Below, one piece after another: positions 42,408-51,681 of a DNA stretch of 55,088 nt. The stretch's first letter is position 1. Every line of letters starts with the position of its first letter. This DNA is from Caballeronia temeraria. Its GTDB lineage: Bacteria; Pseudomonadota; Gammaproteobacteria; Burkholderiales; Burkholderiaceae. The stretch is taken from positions 1 to 55,088 of the forward strand of contig NZ_FCOI02000042.1 of the NCBI RefSeq assembly GCF_001544795.2, written 5' to 3'. The translations under genes were made by a program, and so were the position numbers. The notes beneath the pieces were generated by a model. It made no database searches. It was not told the origin of the DNA and saw only the letters and a list, made by a program, of their open reading frames with translations.

Positions 42408-43055
42408 ATGGACAGCAAACCGCCGAAGTCAGTAGTCAAGCGTGACCCCGAGGGGACCCGCCGCCGCATTCTCGAAGCGGCAAAAGGTCAGTTCGCCAAG
42501 TTCGGACTAGCCGGCGCGCGGACCGACGCAATTGCCCAGGTCGCGGGTACGAACGAACGAATGCTCTACTACTACTTCGGCAGTAAGGAACTGCTCTATG
42601 TCGCCGTATTGGAGTCCATGTACGCCGACTACGCGCAGAAGGAGAGCGAGCTGGACCTGAGCGGCCTGCAGCCTCGCGAGGCGATGGCAGCGCTCGCAAC
42701 CTCAATCTGGGCGCATCTATGGGACAACCCCGAATGGATCGGCCTGATCAACAACGAGAACCTGCATCAGGGCCGGTACCTGAAGTCTTCAGAAAAACTC
42801 AGCGAGACGATCTTGCCAGTGGTTGAAGTCGTCAGGTCGATTCTTGCGCGCGGAGCCGATGCAGGACAGTTTCGTAGCGGAATCGATCCGCTTGACTTTT
42901 ATGTCACGCTAGTTGGTATGGGCTACTACATCGCTTCAAACCGCTTCACTATCAACGCGTTCACCGGTCGCGATTATTCGCACTGGTCTGATCGGCAGAA
43001 GATCTCCGAAATGCATTTGGAGATGCTGGACGCCTATCTGCGTTCCGCAACGTAG
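42408..43055 (+). CDS. TetR/AcrR family regulator
   Basis: A 215-residue repressor. The helix-turn-helix is in RRRILEAAKGQFAKFGLAG then ARTDAIAQVAGTNERMLYYYFGSKELLY, with the YYYFGSKE block diagnostic of TetR. The ligand domain has a WAHLWDNPEWIGLINNEN stretch like NicS/RutR-type members. The ribosome site before the ATG is weak. It is divergent from the helicase cluster (163 bases) and convergent with the LysR gene, so its target is not obvious; the cluster on its left is one candidate. Confidence 0.85.
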   Translation: MDSKPPKSVVKRDPEGTRRRILEAAKGQFAKFGLAGARTDAIAQVAGTNERMLYYYFGSKELLYVAVLESMYADYAQKESELDLSGLQPREAMAALATSIWAHLWDNPEWIGLINNENLHQGRYLKSSEKLSETILPVVEVVRSILARGADAGQFRSGIDPLDFYVTLVGMGYYIASNRFTINAFTGRDYSHWSDRQKISEMHLEMLDAYLRSAT

Positions 43056-43181
43056 CCGCGCGAACGCCGATGTGTCGAGTCGGCGCCGGCCGTTGCCGAC
43101 CTGACCCTTAGCGGACCGACGGCCCACCCGGTAGCAGCCATTCGGCCAATCTTTCGCCGACTGCGGGCGGCAACGATCGGC

Positions 43182-44087
43182 CTACCCAACAGGCGAAAAA
43201 GGTGTTTTTGCCAGGCATTCGCTGATGAAAGCTGCAAAGGCGCGCGCCTTCGCAGTCGCTTGCCGCCCTGCCGGATAAACAGCCCAAAGATCAAGTGAAG
43301 GGAGCGTCCAGTCGCGAAGAACAGTCTCAACACGATGGAGATCGATCTCTGGCTGGAACATCCACTCCGTGGAAACTGCCAACCCCATGCCTGCGAAGAC
43401 GGCCTCACGTACGCCCTCGGCTGCGGTGGTGCTGATCATGTTCCTGAGCGTCACCACCTCAGACTTCACGCCCTTTCGAAAAGTCCATGTTTCTCCGCCA
43501 CCGCCCTGCGCATAGATGACGGCAGGGAAGTTTGGTAGATCACTGGGTCGTTTAGGCGTGCCATGCCGATCAAGATAGTCGGAAGTCGCAACGACTAAGC
43601 GTCGGGACGTGGCGATCCGTTTTCCCGTTACTGTCATCGACTTGGGATCTCCCATCCGCAGCGCAATGTCGATGTTCTCTCCGATCAGGTCGACGCTACG
43701 GTCGTCGAGAATTGCTTCCACGGTGAGTGCAGGATGCGCCTCAAGAAAAGCCCGTAGCACCGGCATGACGTGTAGCCGGGCAAACGTCACAGTCGCACTG
43801 AAGCGCAAACGCCCCGTCAACCCAGTCCCGGCTCCAGTCGCAGCCAGGTCCGCTTCGTTTGCTTCGTCGAGCGCACGCTTCGCCCGCTCGTAAAAACCTT
43901 GACCTGCCTCGGTCGGCGTTAACCCGCGCGTCGAACGTGAAAGAAGTCGCGTTCCCAGTCGTTCTTCAAGCTGTGCAACAGCTTTTGATATCGAGGGCTG
44001 ACCAACCCTGAGTTGGCGCGCAGCTGCCGAAAAGGAGCCCGTTTCAATAACGCGCACGAATGCTTCCATGGTCGCGAATCGGTCCAC
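43182..44087 (-). CDS. LysR-type regulator of the ene-reductase operon
   Basis: A 301-residue LysR protein of the CrgA/DsdC-like group common next to oxidoreductases. The helix-turn-helix is FVRVIETGSFSAAARQLRVG then QPSISKAVAQLEERLG, and the effector domain contains RLRFSATVTFARLHVMP and VDLIGENIDIALRMG. It is divergent from the Old Yellow Enzyme gene, with a 104-base gap holding two palindromes. It probably activates that gene when an electrophile is present. Confidence 0.9.
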   Translation of the reverse strand: MDRFATMEAFVRVIETGSFSAAARQLRVGQPSISKAVAQLEERLGTRLLSRSTRGLTPTEAGQGFYERAKRALDEANEADLAATGAGTGLTGRLRFSATVTFARLHVMPVLRAFLEAHPALTVEAILDDRSVDLIGENIDIALRMGDPKSMTVTGKRIATSRRLVVATSDYLDRHGTPKRPSDLPNFPAVIYAQGGGGETWTFRKGVKSEVVTLRNMISTTAAEGVREAVFAGMGLAVSTEWMFQPEIDLHRVETVLRDWTLPSLDLWAVYPAGRQATAKARAFAAFISECLAKTPFSPVG

Positions 44088-44091
44088 GGGT

Positions 44092-44108
44092 CATTCTCCA
44101 TTGGAATG
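44092..44108. promoter_or_regulatory. LysR-type box in the ene-reductase promoter
   Basis: CATTC, seven bases, GAATG form an inverted repeat in T-N11-A spacing (T at 44094, A at 44106), directly before the LysR start and 84 bases before the ene-reductase start. Confidence 0.5.
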
Positions 44109-44123
44109 AGTGTTATCGAAAAT

Positions 44124-44137
44124 AGCAGTCTACTGCT
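44124..44137. promoter_or_regulatory. Second palindrome in the ene-reductase promoter
   Basis: AGCAGT-CT-ACTGCT is a perfect inverted repeat with a two-base centre, about 55 bases before the ene-reductase start. It may be the activation site or the site of another regulator. Confidence 0.4.
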
Positions 44138-44191
44138 TTTTCATGGAATAACTTAACTTGCTCACTCAGCACATCAATTTGGTGGTTTTTC

Positions 44192-45292
44192 ATGAGCAAG
44201 CTTTTCAGCCCTACAGCGATCGGTCCATACGAGATTGCCCATCGCGTGGTTCTCGCTCCCCTGACAAGAATGCGCTCCGAGGCGGGCGACGTACCCGGCG
44301 ACCTGATGGTTCATTACTACCGGCAACGCGCGAGCAAAGGCGGCTTCATGATTGCCGAAGCATCGCCGGTCTCGAAGCGAGGAATCGCTTATGCCGGTGC
44401 GCCGGGAATTTATGGCGATCATCAGATCGCGGGATGGCGCAGGGTCACGGATGCCGTGCACGCAGCCGGCTCGACTATCTTTTTGCAGCTTTGGCACAGT
44501 GGCCGCCAGTCTCATCCCGATATCATCGACGGCGAAACACCCATCGGGCCATCCGCCTTGCGCGCCGACGGCCTTGGTTTCTCTAGGAATGGTGAGATCG
44601 AATTTGCGATGCCTCGTGCGCTCGAACTGGACGAAATACCTGAACTTATTGCTCAATTTCGTCGGGCATCGGAGCGTGCGATGGAAGCAGGATTCGATGG
44701 CGTCGAGCTGCACTCCGCGAACGGCTATCTTGCCGATCAGTTCCTGCAGGATGGTAGCAACATCCGCACCGATGCATACGGCGGAACAAAAGAGAATCGA
44801 GCGCGATTTCTGATCGAATTAGTGGAGGCAATGACCTCTGTCTGGGGCGGGGATCGAACCGCCGTCCGGCTCTCTCCGAGCGGGACGTTCGGTGGGATGT
44901 CCGACAGCGATCCGGCAGCAACATTCTCCAACGCGACGCAAGCGCTGAACCGCTTCGGCCTCGCCTATCTTCACGTCATCGAGCCCCGCATCAAAGGCAC
45001 CGAGGAAATCGAAGACGGTGCTCAACCGATCGCCGCGGCCATGCTGCGGGGAATCTTCCATGGCTCGGTTATGGCAGCCGGTGGTTTCGATCGCGACAGT
45101 GCCGAAGCCATCATTGAATCCGGTGTTGCCGACACAGTCGCCTTTGGACGCGCCTTCCTCGCGAACCCCGATCTTCCGGAACGATTCCGGAGCAACGTGC
45201 CGCTCAACGGCTATGACCGCTCGACGTTCTATGGCGGCGATCACCGCGGCTATCTCGACTATCCCTTTTACGCTGATGTACCCAAGACGTAA
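44192..45292 (+). CDS. Old Yellow Enzyme family alkene reductase (NemA-like)
   Basis: A 366-residue FMN TIM-barrel enzyme that reduces activated C=C bonds, nitro compounds or nitrate esters with NADPH. The start (LFSPTAIGPYEIAHRVVLAPLTRMR) binds FMN, the H-x-x-N pair for substrate is in LHSANGYLADQFLQDGSN, and the RTDAYGG block and the late VAFGRAFLANPDLPERF are normal. The peroxiredoxin-like gene follows by 27 bases, so the pair looks like an electrophile and peroxide response unit under the divergent LysR regulator. Confidence 0.9.
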   Translation: MSKLFSPTAIGPYEIAHRVVLAPLTRMRSEAGDVPGDLMVHYYRQRASKGGFMIAEASPVSKRGIAYAGAPGIYGDHQIAGWRRVTDAVHAAGSTIFLQLWHSGRQSHPDIIDGETPIGPSALRADGLGFSRNGEIEFAMPRALELDEIPELIAQFRRASERAMEAGFDGVELHSANGYLADQFLQDGSNIRTDAYGGTKENRARFLIELVEAMTSVWGGDRTAVRLSPSGTFGGMSDSDPAATFSNATQALNRFGLAYLHVIEPRIKGTEEIEDGAQPIAAAMLRGIFHGSVMAAGGFDRDSAEAIIESGVADTVAFGRAFLANPDLPERFRSNVPLNGYDRSTFYGGDHRGYLDYPFYADVPKT

Positions 45293-45319
45293 TTTTTATC
45301 ACCTGAAAGAGGTCTTCTC

Positions 45320-45997
45320 ATGTCACTGCAAGACAAGCTCGACGCATTCCGTGCCAACTTCGAGGCCGGCGGCCCTCCTTACAACGCACCGTCACACATT
45401 CACGAACCGATGCATCGCGCCACGCGCGAACTCATCGAGTCCAGTGCCGCTGCAAAGGCGCTGAAGGTTGGAGACAAGGCCCCAACCTTCACCCTGAAAG
45501 ATGCGGAAGGAACGCCGCACTCGTCTACTGATCTCCTCGCGAATGGCCCGCTGATCGTCACGTTCTATCGCGGCGTATGGTGCCCGTACTGCAACTTCGA
45601 TCTGCAGGCGATTCAGGCCGCGCTCCCGGAGCTTGAAAGCCGGGGTGCCCAACTCGTCGCGATTTCACCGCAGACCGCTCCGAATAGTCGGCGTAGCCAG
45701 CGCGAGAACCACGTAAGCTTCCCCATCCTATCGGATCCAGGCAATGAAGTCGCAGCGGCATTCGGTATCCGGTTCAAGTTGCCCGACTATTTGGCGGACC
45801 TGTACAAGACCGCTTTCAAAAACGATCTAGCCGTTGCGAACGGTGAGCCGAGCTGGACGTTGCCGATGCCAGCGCGATTCGTCATCGGGCAAGACGACGT
45901 GATCCTTTATGCTGAAGTTAATCCGGACTACACGCGCCGGCCCGACCCCGAAGAACTGCTGCCCGTGCTTGATCGGGTCAAAGAACGCACTGTGTGA
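45320..45997 (+). CDS. Peroxiredoxin-like (AhpC/TSA family) protein
   Basis: A 225-residue thioredoxin-fold protein. The active site is YRGVWCPYCNFDLQAIQ, with a CPYC pair, after the AhpC/TSA core GDKAPTFTLKDAEG. Unlike 2-Cys AhpC it has a long helical amino end (about 45 residues) and a variable carboxy part with SWTLPMPARFVIG; this is the so-called peroxiredoxin-like group, which likely reduces peroxides using thioredoxin. AAAGAGG precedes the ATG. It is cotranscribed with the ene-reductase. Confidence 0.85.
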   Translation: MSLQDKLDAFRANFEAGGPPYNAPSHIHEPMHRATRELIESSAAAKALKVGDKAPTFTLKDAEGTPHSSTDLLANGPLIVTFYRGVWCPYCNFDLQAIQAALPELESRGAQLVAISPQTAPNSRRSQRENHVSFPILSDPGNEVAAAFGIRFKLPDYLADLYKTAFKNDLAVANGEPSWTLPMPARFVIGQDDVILYAEVNPDYTRRPDPEELLPVLDRVKERTV

Positions 45998-46462
45998 GTG
46001 ATGCGTGAAGGGCGCACAAGACCTCGTTCTTGTGCGCCCTTCGAGGCGGTCGCGCTATACGCCGGGCGATCCACGTAAGAGTGCCCTTCGCAGCAATATC
46101 ACCCTCTGAGGCGAAGAAATCGTGGAGCGCCGACCGGCGATTTCGCTTGTGCCCAGAAGGGCTCTTCTGGAGGAGATAACAGCGCGTTGGGCTAGCTCGC
46201 CTCTCGATATCGGCGGCGTTGTCGACAATTCTGAGGCAAGGTCGGCCGGCCGCTTCTGGCCGATCCCCGAAGTTGGTAGGACGCGCGGCTCGCCGCTGAA
46301 CGCGCTGGCCGGCGAGCTTCGCTTGCCGGACCCGTACCTGCCGTTCCAAGCTGAGCAACCAGGAACGGCCGCTTCCAAAGTGCTTGGGGCGCGCCCTTCC
46401 CGTCAAAAATAGGGTGTGTCAGCCGTCCTCGGCAGTATTTACAGGTCGTTTTCAGCTATGCG
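45998..46462. other. Intergenic stretch after the peroxiredoxin gene
   Basis: About 465 bases. It starts with a strong hairpin (46007-46042, listed apart). The rest has short frames on both strands with no ribosome site or family. It is the joint downstream region of the peroxiredoxin and chemoreceptor genes, which converge here. Confidence 0.4.
46007..46042. terminator. Perfect 14-bp hairpin after the peroxiredoxin gene
   Basis: GAAGGGCGCACAAG pairs exactly with its reverse complement across an eight-base loop (46021-46028), starting nine bases after the stop codon. The position is that of a terminator, but there is no T run after it on the plus strand, so it may work by slowing polymerase or by protecting the message end. 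Confidence 0.55.
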
Positions 46463-48007
46463 TCAGACGACAAAAACCGTCGTCGACGCGCGCAACTCGC
46501 CGGCTTGGGCTTCGAGTGCATTCGTGGCAGCCGCGGCCTCTTCAACGAGCGCCGCATTCTGTTGCGTCACCTCGTCCATTTGCGATACCGCCTGGTTGAC
46601 TTGTTCGATGCCCTTGCTTTGCTCTTCAGACGCTGCGGCAATCTCGCTCATCAGCCCCGTGACTCGCTTAATGGCTTCTGTGATCTGCGTCATGGTTGCA
46701 CCGGCATCCTCGACGTGCGTCGTTCCAGCGCGCACACGTTCAACGGATCTGTCGATCAACTCGCGGACTTCTTTCGATGCCGCTGACGATCGTTGCGCGA
46801 GGGATCGTACTTCCGAGGCGACGACAGCAAAGCCTCGCCCGTGCTCGCCTGCTCGCGCGGCTTCGACGGCAGCGTTCAGTGCCAGGATGTTGGTCTGAAA
46901 CGCTATGCCCTCGATGATTCCGGCAATATCCGCGATCTGCCTGGAGTCGCTGTTGATCGCTTCCATCGTCGCGACGACATCGGAGACGACACTTGCGCCA
47001 CGGTCGGCGACGTCTGCCGCTGCAGAAGCTAGACGATTTCCTTCCTGCGCGTTACTCGCATTGTGAGTAACCGTCGACGTCAACTCTTCCATGCTCGCTG
47101 CAGTCTGCTGCAGTGATGCCGCCTGTTGCTCCGTACGCTGAGAAAGATCGAGGTTGCCGGCCGCAATCTGATTCGACGCAGTGGCGATCGAATCCGCGGA
47201 CGTCTTGATGGCCGTGACGGTTTGCTTCAGTTGCCGTTGCATACGGCTGATCGCATACAGAAGGCTCGAGTGGTCGTCCGGTTCGGTCACGACCGCCACC
47301 GATAAGTCGTTGCTCGCAATCCCGTCTGCAATCTGAACCGCATATTCGGGCTCTCCGCCGAGCGTGCGTCGCAGGGAACGGTTGAGCAACACTGTAGTCA
47401 GCGCAAGCAGCGCGGCCATGCCAGCGAACACCAGAAGCGCGCGATACATCGACCGCATGAAGTCCGCCTGAAGATCATCGAGGTAGACGCCCGTCAGAAT
47501 CGTCCATTTCCACGGCCCGTACGAGACGACATGGCTGAGCTTGGACACGCTTTCGCTCGCGCCCGGCTTCGGCCAGCTATACCGAAGAAAGCCTTGGCCG
47601 TCGCGCTGTGCAAGCGCTACCGCATCGGACCACATGTGAACGCCGTCCTTGTCCCGAATGTCTTTGGCACTCTTGCCTTCCATATCCGGCTTCGTGGAGT
47701 GCATCACCAGCGTGACATCGGGATCGATGATCGCGAAATAGCCGTCTGCGCCGTAACGCATCACCCGCACGCGCTCCGCCGCCTGTTTGCGCGCTTCGGC
47801 GTCCGTGAGTTGCCCCGTCTGCACCTTTGCCGCGTAGTCTTTGATCGTATTGAGGGCTGCGTCCGTGACCGCCCCGAGCGTGGCGCGACGTTCCTCGAAT
47901 CGGATTTCGCGCATTTCGAACGCATCAAAGATGGAAAGTGCAGTGAGGCAGACGAGGCTGATCGCCAAAGGGAGCCACATGCGCACCCGGAAAGGAATAT
48001 TTTTCAT
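46463..48007 (-). CDS. Methyl-accepting chemotaxis protein with single Cache sensor
   Basis: A 514-residue chemoreceptor. A first membrane helix (residues 10-28) and a second (about 189-208) enclose an sCache_2-like domain (YFAIIDPDVTLVMHSTKPDMEG, GFLRYSWPKPG, GPWKWTILTGVYLDD), known in relatives to bind small organic acids. HAMP and the signalling coiled coil follow with the hairpin tip GIIEGIAFQTNILALNAAVEA. It ends in LRASTTVFVV without the pentapeptide that tethers methylation enzymes. It stands alone on the minus strand. Confidence 0.9.
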   Translation of the reverse strand: MKNIPFRVRMWLPLAISLVCLTALSIFDAFEMREIRFEERRATLGAVTDAALNTIKDYAAKVQTGQLTDAEARKQAAERVRVMRYGADGYFAIIDPDVTLVMHSTKPDMEGKSAKDIRDKDGVHMWSDAVALAQRDGQGFLRYSWPKPGASESVSKLSHVVSYGPWKWTILTGVYLDDLQADFMRSMYRALLVFAGMAALLALTTVLLNRSLRRTLGGEPEYAVQIADGIASNDLSVAVVTEPDDHSSLLYAISRMQRQLKQTVTAIKTSADSIATASNQIAAGNLDLSQRTEQQAASLQQTAASMEELTSTVTHNASNAQEGNRLASAAADVADRGASVVSDVVATMEAINSDSRQIADIAGIIEGIAFQTNILALNAAVEAARAGEHGRGFAVVASEVRSLAQRSSAASKEVRELIDRSVERVRAGTTHVEDAGATMTQITEAIKRVTGLMSEIAAASEEQSKGIEQVNQAVSQMDEVTQQNAALVEEAAAATNALEAQAGELRASTTVFVV

Positions 48008-48210
48008 TATTGGCCGCTAGGGAAAACCCTTGTTTACGGCAAGATCACCGATCACTTGAGCGACTGCATGCGGTTTGCGCCGAGGACGAAACGCCGCACC
48101 TTGGAAGACTCGGATGTGGCGTTTCTCGCAAGCCTATGGCGCGTTCCTCAGTTCATCGTTTGACGGACAATGACGCCCAACCGACCCAGACGTGGGTCGT
48201 GTTTCGCTGC

Positions 48211-48954
48211 CTACGTGAGATTCAGTCCCCCATCAGAGAGCAGAATCTCGCCCGTCAGATAATCCGAAGCGACGAGAAAAGCGACCGCCTGAGCAATATC
48301 CTCGGGGCTTGCGGCTCGTCGCATAGGCGAACGCTCTTTCCATAGCTGCTGGGCCTGCGTCCACTTTGCTGTGAGGGGTGTGTCCACCAGACCCGGCGCG
48401 ACAGCATTCACGCGAATGTCTGGGGCAAGCGACAGCGCGAGCAAACGCGTCACGTGGTTTAGTGCCGCCTTGGTCGCCGCGTAGGGAATGGAGGCGCCCT
48501 TAGGGCGGACTCCTGCATGCGAACTGACGTTTACGACGCAACCCGGCCTTCCTTCCGCGGCAGCTTCACGCAGCGCCGACTGTGCTTCGGTTACGAGGCG
48601 AAACGGCGCGACGACATTAACTTCATGCAACTCCCGCCACACTTCCGGTGTGGCCGCCGCCATATCGGTATGGGGGATAACTCGACCGATGCCGGCGTTG
48701 TTGACCAGAACGTCGAGTCGGCCATATACGGCAATCGCTTCACGGATTAGCTTGACCCTGTCAGCATCATTCGCTAGGTCGGCTTGCACGTACGCCGCCG
48801 ATCCGAGTTCACGGGCCAGTGCGTGTCCCGCTTCCGCCGAACTTCGCGAATGCAGGACGACCGAAAATCCGTCCAACGAAAGACGCCGGGCGATCGCTGA
48901 GCCGATACCTGAGGTCGAGCCAGTGACAAGGGCGACAGGTTGCGTGGTTGCCAT
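48211..48954 (-). CDS. Short-chain dehydrogenase/reductase
   Basis: A 247-residue classical SDR. The cofactor turn is TGSTSGIGSAIA, NNAGIG is in the middle, the catalytic Ser is in VNVSSHAG, and the Tyr-Lys pair is in YAATK. The end YLTGEILLSDGGLNL is of normal type. It stands alone; the substrate is unknown. Confidence 0.85.
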   Translation of the reverse strand: MATTQPVALVTGSTSGIGSAIARRLSLDGFSVVLHSRSSAEAGHALARELGSAAYVQADLANDADRVKLIREAIAVYGRLDVLVNNAGIGRVIPHTDMAAATPEVWRELHEVNVVAPFRLVTEAQSALREAAAEGRPGCVVNVSSHAGVRPKGASIPYAATKAALNHVTRLLALSLAPDIRVNAVAPGLVDTPLTAKWTQAQQLWKERSPMRRAASPEDIAQAVAFLVASDYLTGEILLSDGGLNLT

Positions 48955-49149
48955 AGATGCAGTGACGTTGAATGGTGTTTTTGGGGCTAGAAAACAGAAT
49001 CACTTTGCCGGGGCGGCGAAGATCCGATTCCTGCGGGCGACACCTGGTTGTCGCTCGCAGCAGATTGTCGACGATCCATGCACCAGTGTCGAATGTCGCA
49101 AACTGGCCGACAAGCGCCCCGCGGTCCGAATTTCGTCAATATCAGGGCG

Positions 49150-49461
49150 TCAGCGATCGGCGTTTTGCCATTCCGGGGATTCATCGATGCGATCGCTCGG
49201 ACCATTTTCAATGAAATCATCCTCAAAGGTCTGTCCGACCAAGTGATCGTAGTCCGTCGGCTCGCTATTCACGATGGCTCGGAACATCTGGATTAATGCG
49301 TTGCCATCGTGTAGATGTGCGACGACAACACGAGCGGTGCGCAAAGAAATAGACTCGCGAACGGGCGGAGCCGTGCTTCCGTCGTGTAGTTCGAAAGCAA
49401 AGCGATGAATCTCTTGATGCCCGTCCGGCAGCCGTGTATGTCCCCAAATTGTTGCTTTCAT
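49150..49461 (-). CDS. Hypothetical protein, 103 residues
   Basis: A soluble protein starting MKATIWGHTRLPDGHQEIHR. No family is recognised. A beta-rich start and a His/Asp-rich middle (VVVAHLHDGNALIQMF) are visible. AAGGGAT lies before the ATG. It is on the same strand as the SDR, 195 bases away. I am only fairly sure it is a gene. Confidence 0.5.
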   Translation of the reverse strand: MKATIWGHTRLPDGHQEIHRFAFELHDGSTAPPVRESISLRTARVVVAHLHDGNALIQMFRAIVNSEPTDYDHLVGQTFEDDFIENGPSDRIDESPEWQNADR

Positions 49462-49908
49462 CCCTTGCGCCCTGACATGTTTTCCCCAAGGGCAGCAAGG
49501 TTGATGCCACGGCGGTCCTACCCGGAACCTGGCGAAAGGAAGTCAGCTAATGGCCCCGTCCGGCCGGATGTGGCCGGGCCTTGCCGACCCGCTTCGGTCC
49601 TTCGACGTCGCGTGGTGTCAATGGCCGGTGGCGTGCCCCAAACGGTCGTCTTTTGGCGTCATTGTTGGATACAGCGATGATGAAAGAGCCATGGCAGTCG
49701 CGCATGGATAACTGGCAAGAAAAACGCTGCTCAATCACGTCCATGGCCTGCTTTTCGGATAATTAAAGGATGATTAGACGCCGCACCCCCCGGCCGTCGA
49801 AAAATAGGCGGTGCGATGGCAAGCATCACGGAATTTTCAAGCGCCACTCGGGCGGTGAATTGAAGCGGCTCCGCGTGAGTGCGGAGCACCTGCTCCCGTC
49901 ACGCTGCG
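49462..49908. other. Intergenic stretch before the c-di-GMP genes
   Basis: About 447 bases without a supported gene, strong repeat or terminator. A short A-rich stretch around 49760-49810 could be part of a promoter or the end region of the EAL gene. Confidence 0.35.
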
Positions 49909-51460
49909 TCAATTTACTGGATCGGCGGCAAATGCCACTGGAGGCCGAACGCCAAAAAGTTCGTCGGCGCTCACCGGCCGTTGGTACAGATAGCCCTGAC
50001 CGTAGGGAATGCCCAGCTTCCGCAGCGCGTTGTGCTGCGCTTCCGTTTCGACGCCTTCGGCGATCACCTGCATGCCATAGTGGCCTGCCACAGCGGCAAT
50101 TCCTTCAATATGGTTCGCACCGCCATTGTCAACATGCTCGATGAACTGCCTGTCGATCTTTACGAAATCGAACGGGAACCTTCCAAGCAAATCGAGGTTG
50201 CTGTTCTCCGTACCGAAGTCGTCAAGTGCGAAACGAACTCCTTGTTCTCGCAGGGTCTGGAAGATCTTCTGAACACGGGGATGCCGAGCCAGCAGGAAAC
50301 GCTCGGTGACTTCGAGCACGAGAATCGTCGATTCGGGCAGTCGTTCAGTGAGCGCCAGCAGTTCCGACACGAACCCCTTGCGTTCGAGGTCCATCGGCGC
50401 CACGTTGACAGCGATCCGGAACGGCGCGCTTTCGGTCGTCCTCCGGACATCGGCCGTGGCCCTTTGCAGCACAAACCGGGTGACGTCGGCGAGAAGGTTG
50501 CTTTTTTCAAGCTCCGCCATAAACACAGCGGGGCTGATTGGCCCCCAGCGAGGATGAGTCCAGCGCAGCAAGGCTTCAGCGCCCACGGTGCGGCGGGTCG
50601 CGATGTCGACGACCGGTTGATAAACCACCTCGAGCTGACCGGTCCGGAGCCCTTGTTTGACGGCCGACAGCAACAGTCGCCGCGGCGCGAAAGCAAGCAG
50701 GTAAGACGCGGCAATCAGAAGACTCAGCAGCACCCCGGTCCCGCAACAGATCGCACCGTACTTCCAGCGCATCTGCGATGCAAAAGCAGGCGATGCCGTC
50801 ACCGTCACGGAGAAGGGGGAGCCCGGCCGATCCCACCAGCGTGCGGGGGCGAGGCGCCGCAGCAACGCCGGTGGCGAAAGATACGCCGTGTTCGTCAATC
50901 GCACCGGATCCGGTGACAGACAGCGTCACCTTGCTTGCGCCGTAGCGCAGGCCGTGCGCCAGGATATCTGCGACGTACGCCCCTTCAATGACGTACAGCA
51001 GGCCGGTGCCGTGTCCAGTCGAGCGAAAGACCGGCAGTACGGGGACCGCAGGCTGGTAAGGGGTGCCGCGGATCAGGCTGATGCCGAGATCGCGTTGCGC
51101 GGTGGAGATGTACGCCGACAAGGGTACGTTCATCGGTCCCAACGCAGAGGAGCAATAGAGGTGTCCATTCTGAAAGAGGTTGACGCCGCGCACGTAGCGG
51201 ACGTGTGTCTTCAATTCGGCGAGCAGCTTCGCCTCAGTTTCACAACGCTGACCCGGCAGTCGGTCGAGCGGCTCGCGCTGGCTCGACATCACATGACGCA
51301 GGATGCGCTCGACCGATTCGATCATGTCGCCAGCGACGAGTTCTTCGCGGCGGTGGATTGCGCCGTTCGCGTAGTGCTCGCCGAGCGCCACGGCGGACAG
51401 CATCACGCAGACGCCGGCAATAAGCGCACCTGCTCCCCCAGAGATTGCGAGAGACGCCAC
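49909..51460 (-). pseudogene. CSS-motif EAL phosphodiesterase, split by a frameshift
   Basis: The amino part, frame starting near 51460 (GTG), has a membrane helix and a periplasmic CSS domain with the motif YCSSALGP. The carboxy part, in the other frame and ending at 49909, has the second helix (ICCGTGVLLSLLIAASYLLAF) and a full EAL domain (AEALLRWTHP, NVAPMDLERKG, VLEVTERFLL, ALDDFGTENSNL, VKIDRQF, IAEGVET, GQGYLY). They match one protein of about 515 residues, but the frames differ by one base near 50815-50850, where two runs of five G occur. CSS domains use disulphide and redox signals to control the EAL enzyme. If the shift is real, the sensor and enzyme are disconnected. Confidence 0.8.
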
Positions 51461-51681
51461 GCTCCCAGGTGGGGCCGCGATTGGGAAAGAGAGACGCGAA
51501 CGGTCCGGCGGCTCGGAGCTTAAACACTTCGAAATTTATTGTGCGGAAATCGAATGAAGACGCAAGCGTCGCTCAGTCATCTTAGTTGTTCCTCGCCGAC
51601 GAGTTAAGTGCCACTCGCCTGCGGGAAACGATGGATTTTGGGTGATAGCCAAAGGACAGGTCTAACGGCCCATAAGCGCCG

